Of a stretch of DNA of 5,553 nt, positions 1 to 4,474 are shown in pieces (within the stretch, counting starts at the first letter, position 1; each line of letters begins with the position of its first letter). The notes under the pieces are model-generated. The model was not told the origin of the DNA, made no database searches, and saw only the letters and a list, made by a program, of their open reading frames with translations. This stretch comes from Candidatus Magasanikbacteria bacterium RIFCSPLOWO2_02_FULL_44_11 (GTDB lineage Bacteria > Patescibacteriota > Patescibacteriia > Magasanikbacterales > GWA2-37-8): NCBI GenBank assembly GCA_001783035.1, contig MFQK01000027.1, forward strand, positions 1 to 5,553, written 5' to 3'. A program made the translations under genes and the position numbers.

Positions 1-294
1 GCTTTTTATTTGCAATGGCCAAATGACCAATCCTATATACCTTTTCAGACCAAGGCGGCTTGGGCAAGCCTCGAGCTTAACTTGCCGACTGTCAACGGCT
101 ATTCGGGGAATGTCCCGCGCAACTATAAAACCATCGAGTCGCCAATGACTATTCATGAAGTTGACGAGTGGCTGCAGGTTAGTGGTAAATCACCGCATTC
201 TCAGAAAACTCTATTTCTTACCGGTTCTATTCAGAACGGGACTTTTAAACTCACTACGTCAACCGTCTTTTCCTTACCCACACTTAACAAGTGA
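1..294 (+). CDS. C-terminal end of a probable polytopic membrane protein (GT-C glycosyltransferase-like), 5' partial
   Basis: The reading frame is open from base 1 (codon GCT) and ends at TGA 292-294, so 97 residues of a longer protein are visible and the true start lies outside the window. The recognisable part is the segment around WASLELNLPTVNGYSGN. An A-W-A-S-L-x(3)-P-T-x-N-G-Y-S-G pattern is typical, from memory, of the soluble C-terminal part of bacterial multi-pass membrane proteins annotated as GT-C-type glycosyltransferases or YfhO-like proteins. The rest (EVDEWLQ, then a Thr-rich end) is soluble, with no membrane segment. The fold assignment rests on this one motif; catalytic residues would be upstream and cannot be checked. 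A 36-codon ORF begins two bases after the stop and a terminator follows, so this is probably the end of a transcription unit. Confidence 0.6.
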   Translation, partial: AFYLQWPNDQSYIPFQTKAAWASLELNLPTVNGYSGNVPRNYKTIESPMTIHEVDEWLQVSGKSPHSQKTLFLTGSIQNGTFKLTTSTVFSLPTLNK

Positions 295-296
295 AC

Positions 297-407
297 ATGG
301 TGGACTTCTTTAAAAAGTATTGGTGCTACCATCTTCGCGGCGTAATACAACTTCACCTGTTCGGAAAATACGATATCTGGAGAGTCACCATAAAACACAT
401 CACATAA
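297..407 (+). CDS. Small ORF, 36 aa, hypothetical, ends in a terminator
   Basis: ATG 297 lies two bases after the TGA of the preceding gene, so translation could be coupled. The TAA (405-407) falls at the foot of the terminator stem. The product is short, basic and aromatic: MVDFFKKYWCYHLRG, then VIQLHLFGKYDIW, then RVTIKHIT. No domain is recognised. The last third overlaps copy 1 of the bipartite repeat (359-395), which encodes FGKYDIWRVTIK; copy 2 encodes FGSCPYMRVTIK in the equivalent frame. This could be a genuine miniature gene, the relic of a longer one, or a chance frame across a non-coding element. Position between stop codon and terminator is the best argument for reality; there is no family match. 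Confidence 0.35.
   Translation: MVDFFKKYWCYHLRGVIQLHLFGKYDIWRVTIKHIT
359..395 (+). repeat. Bipartite direct repeat, copy 1
   Basis: GTTCGGAA (359-366), 15 bases, then GAGTCACCATAAAA (382-395). Copy 2 at 1923-1959 has both boxes identical and the same 15-base spacing, but the spacers agree at only about 2 of 15 positions and similarity stops outside the boxes. This copy lies 55 bases before the ATG at 451 and inside the 36-codon ORF. The role is unknown. Confidence 0.75.
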
Positions 408-433
408 AACATTAGCTTTTGCTAATGTTTTTT
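406..433 (+). terminator. Rho-independent terminator
   Basis: AAAACATTAGC (406-416) and GCTAATGTTTT (421-431) form a perfect 11-bp stem with a TTTT loop. The 3' arm runs into a six-T tract (428-433). The stem is AT-rich, but its length and immediate position after the stop codons at 294 and 407 make it a good terminator for the leftward genes. The A-run at the 5' foot means it could also act weakly on the other strand. Confidence 0.75.
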
Positions 434-441
434 GTTATACT
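433..441 (+). promoter_or_regulatory. Extended -10 promoter, probably giving a leaderless mRNA
   Basis: TGTTATACT matches the extended -10 form TGnTATAAT with one mismatch. The hexamer TATACT ends at 441 and the ATG of the next ORF is at 451, so a start about 7 bases downstream would put the mRNA 5' end at or within three bases of the start codon. There is no SD and no convincing -35, which an extended -10 does not need. The last T residues of the terminator merge into this promoter. Confidence 0.6.
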
Positions 442-450
442 GTGGTCACT

Positions 451-852
451 ATGTCAGATCCCCTTATTACCAGAACCAGTAATAATTTTAACTTACTTCG
501 TTTACTGGCCGCATTTGGAGTTATTATTACTCATTCATATACACTTCTTGGTTTTGCGGAAAAAGACCTCCTCACCAAAATGACTAACGGATTATTGTCG
601 TTCAGTCGTTTAGGTGTTTATGTCTTTTTTGTTATCAGCGGTTTTTTAGTGGCTAACAGTTTATGGAATAGCAAAAACACTGCTTCCTTTTTTTGGAAAC
701 GTTTTTTGAGGATATTCCCCGCATTATTTGTTGTTTTATTTTTAAAAGCCGCGCTAGACATTAAAGGTCAAATTGACGCGAAACGTGATGAAGAAAGACA
801 ATCAATAGCAAAAGAACTTGCTGATACTTTCGGTCCGCGCGCAAACAAATAA
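451..852 (+). pseudogene. Truncated/chimeric acyltransferase-3 (OafA/YrhL-like) N-terminus
   Basis: Family members normally have about 350 or more residues and around ten membrane segments and transfer acyl groups to surface sugars. Only 133 codons are present here. Residues 1-98 are typical: N-L-L-R-L-L-A-A-F with the conserved His28 in ITHSY (first membrane helix), G-V-Y-V-F-F-V-I-S-G-F-L (55-66, second helix), then FWKRFLRIFPALFVVLFL (81-98, third helix start). After about residue 98 (nt ~745) the similarity stops and a charged tail follows (IDAKRDEERQSIAKELAD), ending at TAA 850-852. Base composition also shifts: the first part is very T-rich, the tail less so. I chose ATG 451 over GTG 442 because the latter overlaps the promoter. 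The protein lacks most of the acyltransferase and is probably non-functional. Confidence 0.7.
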
Positions 853-899
853 ATTTTGACAATAATTCAATCGAGCAAGTTTATTCACGCATATCAAAT

Positions 900-1082
900 A
901 TGAAATGGTATAAGAAACAGATGGACCAACTTAAACATTCTAAATCCGTTGCGACGGAACCGGCTACTTCTTCCGGCCAGCCACCGGGGTTAAAACGACC
1001 GTTCGCGGCGCCAAAAATGCGTATTAAGAAATTTATTAAGCCACTTGAAAAACGCAGCCGGCCAAAAACAGATTCGTTCTAG
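900..1082 (+). CDS. Small basic ORF, 60 aa; possible frameshifted continuation of the 745-852 tail
   Basis: From ATG 900 the product is 60 residues and strongly basic: MKWYKKQMDQLKHSK, a Pro/Ala/Ser/Thr-rich middle, then KKFIKPLEKRSRPKTDSF. The same frame is open back to about 825, reading protein-like sequence (INFDNNSIEQVYSRISN) just before the ATG. The preceding frame ends at 852 in an A-rich stretch. This suggests that the charged tail of the acyltransferase chimera and this ORF were once a single frame, now separated by a -1 (or +2) shift near 843-857. No SD precedes ATG 900. I recognise no family; a disordered, Lys/Arg-rich C-terminus is all that can be described. A gene remnant is more likely than an independent gene. 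Confidence 0.3.
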   Translation: MKWYKKQMDQLKHSKSVATEPATSSGQPPGLKRPFAAPKMRIKKFIKPLEKRSRPKTDSF

Positions 1083-1083
1083 C

Positions 1084-1203
1084 ATGCGCGTCGCAGTGAT
1101 TGGGGGTGGAAACTTATTGATTCTAAAAACGAGGGCTTCTGGTGTTTTAATTGCAACGTACGAGCCCGCCGGATCGCTCAAAACCGATTCATTCGTTGAT
1201 TAA
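1084..1203 (+). pseudogene. 39-codon Rossmann-fold fragment (dinucleotide-binding N-terminus)
   Basis: ATG 1084 comes one base after the TAG at 1080-1082. The product starts MRVAVIGGGN, the classic first beta-strand and glycine turn of an FAD/NAD(P)-binding Rossmann fold; compare MRIAIIGGGAAG at the start of the flavoprotein at 3054. It then loses the expected G-x-x-G continuation, runs through LLILKTRASG, and has VLIATYEPAG, which resembles the second strand with its terminal acidic residue. It stops at TAA 1201-1203 after KTDSFVD. A complete enzyme of this kind needs several hundred residues, so this is either a decayed start of a flavoprotein or dehydrogenase, or a coincidence. The short length keeps confidence low. 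Confidence 0.3.
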
Positions 1204-1208
1204 TCCAT

Positions 1209-1742
1209 ATGATTTATTTCGTACGACATGGGCAAAGTGAAGCGAATAAAATAGGATTATTTGCCGGCCAAAGAGAGAACTCCGCTTTAACGCTGCAAGG
1301 CAAAGAACAAGCAAAAATTGCGGCTCAAAATATACAGAGTGAAATCCCGCGCGTCGACAGGATTGTCTACTCCCCTCTCCAAAGAACCCTTGAAACAGCG
1401 ACTATTATCGCTGAAAAAATTGGATTTAATCCAGATGCAATACAGATTGACCACCGGGTGATAGAATATGATATGGGCAGCCTCACCGGCACTCCATTTC
1501 ATAATATTTCTTCTATTACTTTGACTTCGGCACAAGGGGCAGAAAATCCCAAACAATTTTATAATCGTGTCTATTCGTGTCTCAAGGAATTATCCAAGCT
1601 ACAGGAAACCATTTTAATTGTCAGTCACGCCGGCGTCGGGAGAATGGTGGAAACTATTAAAAACAATACGGCGGCGGAATTGTTTTATGATCTTCCCGCT
1701 TATCCGAATGGTTCGATAATTAAAATTGATCTTTCAATTTAG
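1209..1742 (+). CDS. Histidine phosphatase (phosphoglycerate mutase-like) family protein
   Basis: The 177-residue product has the full branch-1 histidine phosphatase signature. VRHGQSEAN carries the phospho-accepting His7 next to Arg6, SPLQRTLETA supplies Arg59, R-V-I-E-Y-D-M-G-S-L-T-G supplies the likely proton donor Glu86, and VSHAGVGR supplies the second catalytic His140. Length and motif order match GpmB/CobC-type cytoplasmic phosphatases, which form a phosphohistidine intermediate. The substrate cannot be read from sequence: a phosphosugar, phosphoglycerate, nucleotide or alpha-ribazole phosphate is possible, and nothing nearby points to cobalamin synthesis. ATG 1209 is the only good start, since the catalytic RHG must lie at the extreme N-terminus. 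No SD precedes it; the upstream bases are AT-rich. It is the one clearly intact gene between the two repeat copies. Confidence 0.93.
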   Translation: MIYFVRHGQSEANKIGLFAGQRENSALTLQGKEQAKIAAQNIQSEIPRVDRIVYSPLQRTLETATIIAEKIGFNPDAIQIDHRVIEYDMGSLTGTPFHNISSITLTSAQGAENPKQFYNRVYSCLKELSKLQETILIVSHAGVGRMVETIKNNTAAELFYDLPAYPNGSIIKIDLSI

Positions 1743-1755
1743 TGAGGTGCACATC

Positions 1756-1784
1756 TTGACGAAATGAATAATTATTGTTAGCCT
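1756..1784 (+). promoter_or_regulatory. Possible sigma70-type promoter
   Basis: TTGACG (1756-1761) is followed, 17 bases later, by TAGCCT (1779-1784) preceded by TGT, an extended -10 context. Transcription would begin near 1791, giving a leader of about 14 bases that carries the strong SD in front of ATG 1805. The -35 and the spacing are good; the -10 hexamer matches only moderately. Confidence 0.4.
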
Positions 1785-1804
1785 CTCTGTTAAGGAGGTT
1801 GACT

Positions 1805-1879
1805 ATGAAAGGTTTGCATAGTTTCACTTATATGAATGGCCGCCAACCGAACATGTCGTGGAAGCTGCCGCTAGAGTAG
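1805..1879 (+). CDS. Possible 24-aa ORF with a strong Shine-Dalgarno
   Basis: AAGGAGG (1792-1798) sits six bases before ATG 1805, an ideal SD and the only strong one in the window. The peptide reads MKGLHSFTYMNGRQPNMSWK then LPLE. No family is recognised. Two facts argue against it. A second frame over the same DNA reads more like protein (see the 1768-1965 entry). In that frame the SD bases are simply the codons for K-E-V. The peptide could be a real micro-protein, a leader peptide, or an accident; promoter plus SD are its only support. Confidence 0.25.
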   Translation: MKGLHSFTYMNGRQPNMSWKLPLE

Positions 1880-1922
1880 CAATTGTTACTGAGATAATAA
1901 AATATCTTGTTTAGCAAAAAAA

Positions 1923-1959
1923 GTTCGGAAGCTGTCCGTATATGCGAGTCACCATAAAA
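1923..1959 (+). repeat. Bipartite direct repeat, copy 2
   Basis: GTTCGGAA (1923-1930), 15 bases, then GAGTCACCATAAAA (1946-1959), identical in both boxes and in spacing to copy 1 at 359-395 and in the same orientation. It ends 33 bases before the ATG of the secreted protein gene at 1993. The copies lie 1,564 bases apart and flank the truncated genes and the histidine phosphatase. Confidence 0.75.
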
Positions 1960-1977
1960 TTTTAATTTCATTTTTAA

Positions 1978-1983
1978 TTTAAT
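1978..1983 (+). promoter_or_regulatory. Possible -10 element for the 1993 gene
   Basis: TTTAAT lies 9 bases before ATG 1993 in a very AT-rich stretch (1955-1985). Used as a -10, it would give an almost leaderless mRNA, as proposed for the ORF at 451. There is no SD and no recognisable -35; overlapping alternatives such as 1973-1978 are equally good. Confidence 0.25.
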
Positions 1984-1992
1984 TGATGTCGT

Positions 1993-2952
1993 ATGAACCT
2001 CACACTTTCTAAAAATTTTATTATCGGCATTTGTCTAACATTGTTAGTCGGCGCTGGTTGCAAACAGAGCTGGGGCCTTGATGCTAGCCACGAAGTAACT
2101 AGCGACTCTGCGCCTACTCTTGTAGATGTACAACCAACCACAACGGCTGGGGCTAACAATACCACAACCACCAGACCGGCGGCTACGGGAGCGGCTGTGA
2201 GCAGCTCCAGCAAGACCGCTACCAAACCCACAGTGCTCGCCACCAAAGTATCTGTCACCACTTCTGTTGCGGTAAAGACAGAATCGGTGCAGCCAAAAAA
2301 GTTGCTTTCAGCAGAGGATGATTCGCTGGTTCAGTACCTTTTAAAGGAGTTTTACTACATGCCAAAAGTAACCATTGAAGGATATGGGCTAGGCACTGAT
2401 TCCATTAATAAGGTAACACCAGATGTTAGTGGCAACGGGTACTACGTTGGTACATTTCATATGTATAATATGAGCCCATCGGACTCCTATTTGACTAGCT
2501 TCAGTTTTGCGGATACCGGTCAGAAGCAAATAATTCCCAACACTGAAATTATTTATTATTTATACGGAAAACGTGGTGCCTCCTACAGCCTGCCCAGATT
2601 GTTAATTGCCACGAACGTAGGAGCGCCAGTTTTCAAAAATTTCGCGCCATTCTTTTTTGAATCTCCGGTCACCGAGTCACGATCGGAAATTTTTCTTTCA
2701 GTCGTGGCTAAGCGCCGAGTAGTTAAGAATCCGTCGGTTCCAGCCGAGCAAGTCATAATTGATGATAGCAAAGAGCAATACCATATTTTGTTAAATAGTT
2801 ATAATGACGCTGTATTCATGATTAAAGAGAAAGATTTGCAAATATTTAAGGACCCAACTACCGGCCAAACACCTGCCGAGCAGTATTTTTCAATGAGTCA
2901 AGGTCGCAGAGCTGATATGTCTCCAGGAGTATATAATGTGAGCGATAATTAG
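1993..2952 (+). CDS. Secreted or lipid-anchored protein, Thr/Ser/Ala-rich linker plus unknown domain
   Basis: The 319-residue product starts with a short Lys-containing n-region and a hydrophobic core (FIIGICLTLLVGAG, 9-22) followed by Cys23. This resembles a lipoprotein signal peptide, but the residue at -3 is Gly20 instead of Leu/Val/Ile, so the lipobox is imperfect; ordinary secretion or membrane anchoring is possible. Residues 41-103 form a low-complexity Thr/Ser/Ala/Val-rich stretch (TTTAGANNTTTTRPAATGAA and onward), a flexible extracytoplasmic linker. Residues 104-319 look globular, with many Tyr/Phe residues (KEFYYMPKVTIEGYGLG, GYYVGTFHMYNM, IIYYLYGKRG) and no Cys. I recognise no family; a surface-binding or envelope role is inference from architecture alone. 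No SD precedes ATG 1993. Confidence 0.85.
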   Translation: MNLTLSKNFIIGICLTLLVGAGCKQSWGLDASHEVTSDSAPTLVDVQPTTTAGANNTTTTRPAATGAAVSSSSKTATKPTVLATKVSVTTSVAVKTESVQPKKLLSAEDDSLVQYLLKEFYYMPKVTIEGYGLGTDSINKVTPDVSGNGYYVGTFHMYNMSPSDSYLTSFSFADTGQKQIIPNTEIIYYLYGKRGASYSLPRLLIATNVGAPVFKNFAPFFFESPVTESRSEIFLSVVAKRRVVKNPSVPAEQVIIDDSKEQYHILLNSYNDAVFMIKEKDLQIFKDPTTGQTPAEQYFSMSQGRRADMSPGVYNVSDN

Positions 2953-2968
2953 GCAGTAAGATTTGAGA

Positions 2969-3040
2969 ATGACACGTTGTCCAGAGGCTGAAATCAAGCG
3001 GCTTTCCAGAGCTGAAAAAATAGCGTTAATAAAAAAATGA
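2969..3040 (+). CDS. Possible 23-aa ORF, hypothetical
   Basis: ATG 2969 to TGA 3038-3040 encodes MTRCPEAEIKRLSRAEKIAL then IKK, a short charged helix-like peptide. It contains an imperfect direct repeat, TCCAGAGGCTGAAA (2980-2993) and TCCAGAGCTGAAA (3005-3017), differing by one base. No SD is present. It fills most of the 101-base gap before the flavoprotein gene and may be only a leader or a gene-end remnant. Confidence 0.2.
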   Translation: MTRCPEAEIKRLSRAEKIALIKK

Positions 3041-3053
3041 AATTTAGGCGGCT

Positions 3054-4286
3054 ATGCGTATTGCGATAATTGGCGGTGGAGCGGCCGGACTCATGGCAGC
3101 GGCCACGATTAATGAAGTCGACCCAACGGCCGATGTTTTTTTATTAGAAAAAAATCCCGAGCTTGGCAAGAAAGTTATTATTTCTGGTGGCGGACGCTGC
3201 AACGTGACCACGGGTATCGAAAGTGCGTCTGAGGTTCTAGCGAAGTACCCACGCGGAGGAAAATTTTTACAATCAACGCTTCGTCATTTCACGCCGACCG
3301 ACGTTCGGGCCTGGTTTGAAGCGCACGACGTACCGCTCAAATGTGAAGATGATGGGCGGGTCTTCCCCGTCTCTGATAACGGCCATGATATTGTTGGCGC
3401 GTTCACGCTCTTGTTTTCTAGTTCAAAAACCAAGGTGCTCCTAAAGCACGGTGTGAGCGGCCTCTCGAAAACAGACCGCGGTTTTATGGTGGAAGTAAAA
3501 AACCAGCCTCCCCTGCCTGCTGACCGGGTTGTTTTAGCCCTCGGTGGCCAGGCCTATCGCCACACGGGCTCGACTGGTGATGGGTATGCCCTTGCCGAAA
3601 AACTGGGCCACCACATCACGCACTTGGCGGCTAGTTTGAATTCCTTTATTACCGCAGAAAAGTGGCCACGAAGTTTGGCGGGCGTGTCATTTACTAAAGC
3701 AACTATTTCCGCTCACGGTACAAAACACTACTCGTTCACTGGCCCATTTTTATTTACGCACAGTGGCGTGAGTGGTCCGGCTGTGTTTGCTCTATCATCG
3801 CTTGTCGCCTATGAAGAATACGGTCCAAAAAAAGCTTTGAAAATTAATATTGACCTGGTGCCCGACAGTGCGGCGGACAAGTTATTCGCTGATCTAAAAT
3901 CACTTATGATACAATCAACTAAAAAAAGTTTTAAAAATACTTTACGGACTTTAGTCCCATTGTCCGTCACTGACGTCATTTGTAGTGAACTGCAGATCTC
4001 TCCGACTATAAAGAATTCTGAAACTAGCCACCAGATGGCGCGCGCAGCGGTGGATTGGATAAAAAACGTGCCACTAGCGGTGATTGGCCGCGGGACTGGT
4101 GATGAGTTTGTAACGGCCGGCGGAGTGGAATTATCCGAGGTTGATCCACGCACGATGGAATCAAAACTGTGCCAGGGGCTGTACTTTGCCGGTGAAATTT
4201 TAAATGTTGACGGCTTCACCGGGGGTTTTAATTTACAAGCCTCGTGGTCGACCGGGCGGATGGCCGGTAAAAGCGCTTCAAAGTAG
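3054..4286 (+). CDS. NAD(P)/FAD-dependent oxidoreductase, HI0933/YhiN family flavoprotein
   Basis: All 410 residues of a typical family member (about 400) are present. The N-terminus is a Rossmann FAD-binding motif, IIGGGAAGLMAAA (5-17), with acidic Glu32 in LLEKN at the end of the second strand. It is followed by the family hallmark GKKVIISGGGRCNVT (38-52). The middle has GGQAYRHTGSTGDGYALAEK near 164-183. The C-terminus has TAGGVELSEVDPRTMES near 353 onward and FAGEILNVDGFTGGFNLQ, which closes the FAD site. E. coli YhiN has been reported as a 23S rRNA dihydrouridine synthase (RdsA), and BaiN is another named member; which activity this protein has cannot be told from sequence. Start ATG 3054 fits the motif position; AGGCGG a few bases upstream is a weak SD. 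Its stop TAG directly abuts the stop of the convergent gene. Confidence 0.95.
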   Translation: MRIAIIGGGAAGLMAAATINEVDPTADVFLLEKNPELGKKVIISGGGRCNVTTGIESASEVLAKYPRGGKFLQSTLRHFTPTDVRAWFEAHDVPLKCEDDGRVFPVSDNGHDIVGAFTLLFSSSKTKVLLKHGVSGLSKTDRGFMVEVKNQPPLPADRVVLALGGQAYRHTGSTGDGYALAEKLGHHITHLAASLNSFITAEKWPRSLAGVSFTKATISAHGTKHYSFTGPFLFTHSGVSGPAVFALSSLVAYEEYGPKKALKINIDLVPDSAADKLFADLKSLMIQSTKKSFKNTLRTLVPLSVTDVICSELQISPTIKNSETSHQMARAAVDWIKNVPLAVIGRGTGDEFVTAGGVELSEVDPRTMESKLCQGLYFAGEILNVDGFTGGFNLQASWSTGRMAGKSASK

Positions 4287-4454
4287 TTATTTTTTTATTT
4301 CCAATAAAGCTGCAATATCCTTGGGAAGAATTTTTTGAATTTTTACTAACTCGGCCGGTTCAATATACACGGCAAGCAATTGTATCGTGCTGGACACGAT
4401 TTCATCGGTTTTTGGCATGGTTGTTTCAAATACCGGCAAATGTTCCTGGGTCAT
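4287..4454 (-). CDS. Small hypothetical protein, 55 aa
   Basis: On the minus strand, ATG (complement of 4452-4454) to TAA (complement of 4287-4289) encodes 55 residues beginning MTQEHLPVFETTMPKTDEIV and ending ILPKDIAALLEIKK. It looks like one or two amphipathic helices: STIQLLAVYIEPAELVKIQK has regular hydrophobic spacing. No family is recognised. It starts 20 bases after the stop of the 112-aa gene on the same strand, so the two probably share one mRNA. Its stop codon abuts the TAG of the convergent flavoprotein gene with no base between. No SD is seen. Operon position and protein-like composition support a real gene. Confidence 0.6.
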   Translation of the reverse strand: MTQEHLPVFETTMPKTDEIVSSTIQLLAVYIEPAELVKIQKILPKDIAALLEIKK

Positions 4455-4474
4455 AAAGATAAATATTAAAAAAC

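Larger units (their letters stand above)
1768..1965 (+). pseudogene. Relict reading frame with two internal TAG stops, ending in the repeat
   Basis: Reading from ATA 1768 gives protein-like stretches separated by stop codons: VSLSVKEVDYERFA, TAG (1819-1821), FHLYEWPPTEHVVEAAARVA followed by IVTEIIKYLV, TAG (1912-1914), then QKKFGSCPYMRVTIKF and TAA (1963-1965). The middle segment looks like an amphipathic helix. TAG is used as an ordinary stop by other genes here (1742, 2952, 4286), so recoding is unlikely and decay by nonsense mutation is the simpler reading. The end overlaps repeat copy 2 in the same frame in which copy 1 is read by the 36-codon ORF. An alternative is a one-base loss in the TTT at 1822-1824, which would fuse MKGLHS to the middle segment. 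No family is recognised. Confidence 0.3.

Noticed and set aside
990..1181. 63-codon minus-strand ORF opposite the 900-1203 region
   Set aside because: No recognised motif, no promoter or SD, and the opposite strand carries the more protein-like frames including the IGGG motif; most likely a chance frame.
853..1208. tRNA or other structured RNA in the gap before the phosphatase
   Set aside because: I found no T-loop, anticodon arm or acceptor pairing, and the stretch reads as protein-like codons on the plus strand.
1287..1556. 89-codon minus-strand ORF inside the histidine phosphatase gene
   Set aside because: Shadow of a gene whose catalytic residues are all present on the plus strand.
1819..1914. 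UAG recoding (readthrough) in the 1768-1965 frame
   Set aside because: TAG is used as the normal stop of the phosphatase, the exported protein and the flavoprotein in this window, so a reassigned codon is not supported; decay is simpler.
359..1959. Integron attC-like or Xer dif-like identity for the bipartite repeat
   Set aside because: The two boxes are not inverted copies of each other, and they do not match the GTTRRRY core or dif arms; no integrase is present in the window.
1974..2261. 95-codon minus-strand ORF rich in Val, Leu and Ala
   Set aside because: It is the mirror of the Thr/Ser/Ala-rich linker of the 1993 gene; such low-complexity codons read as hydrophobic residues on the other strand.
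3809..4219. 136-codon minus-strand ORF inside the flavoprotein gene
   Set aside because: Fully contained in a well-supported gene with conserved motifs; its own translation shows no motif.
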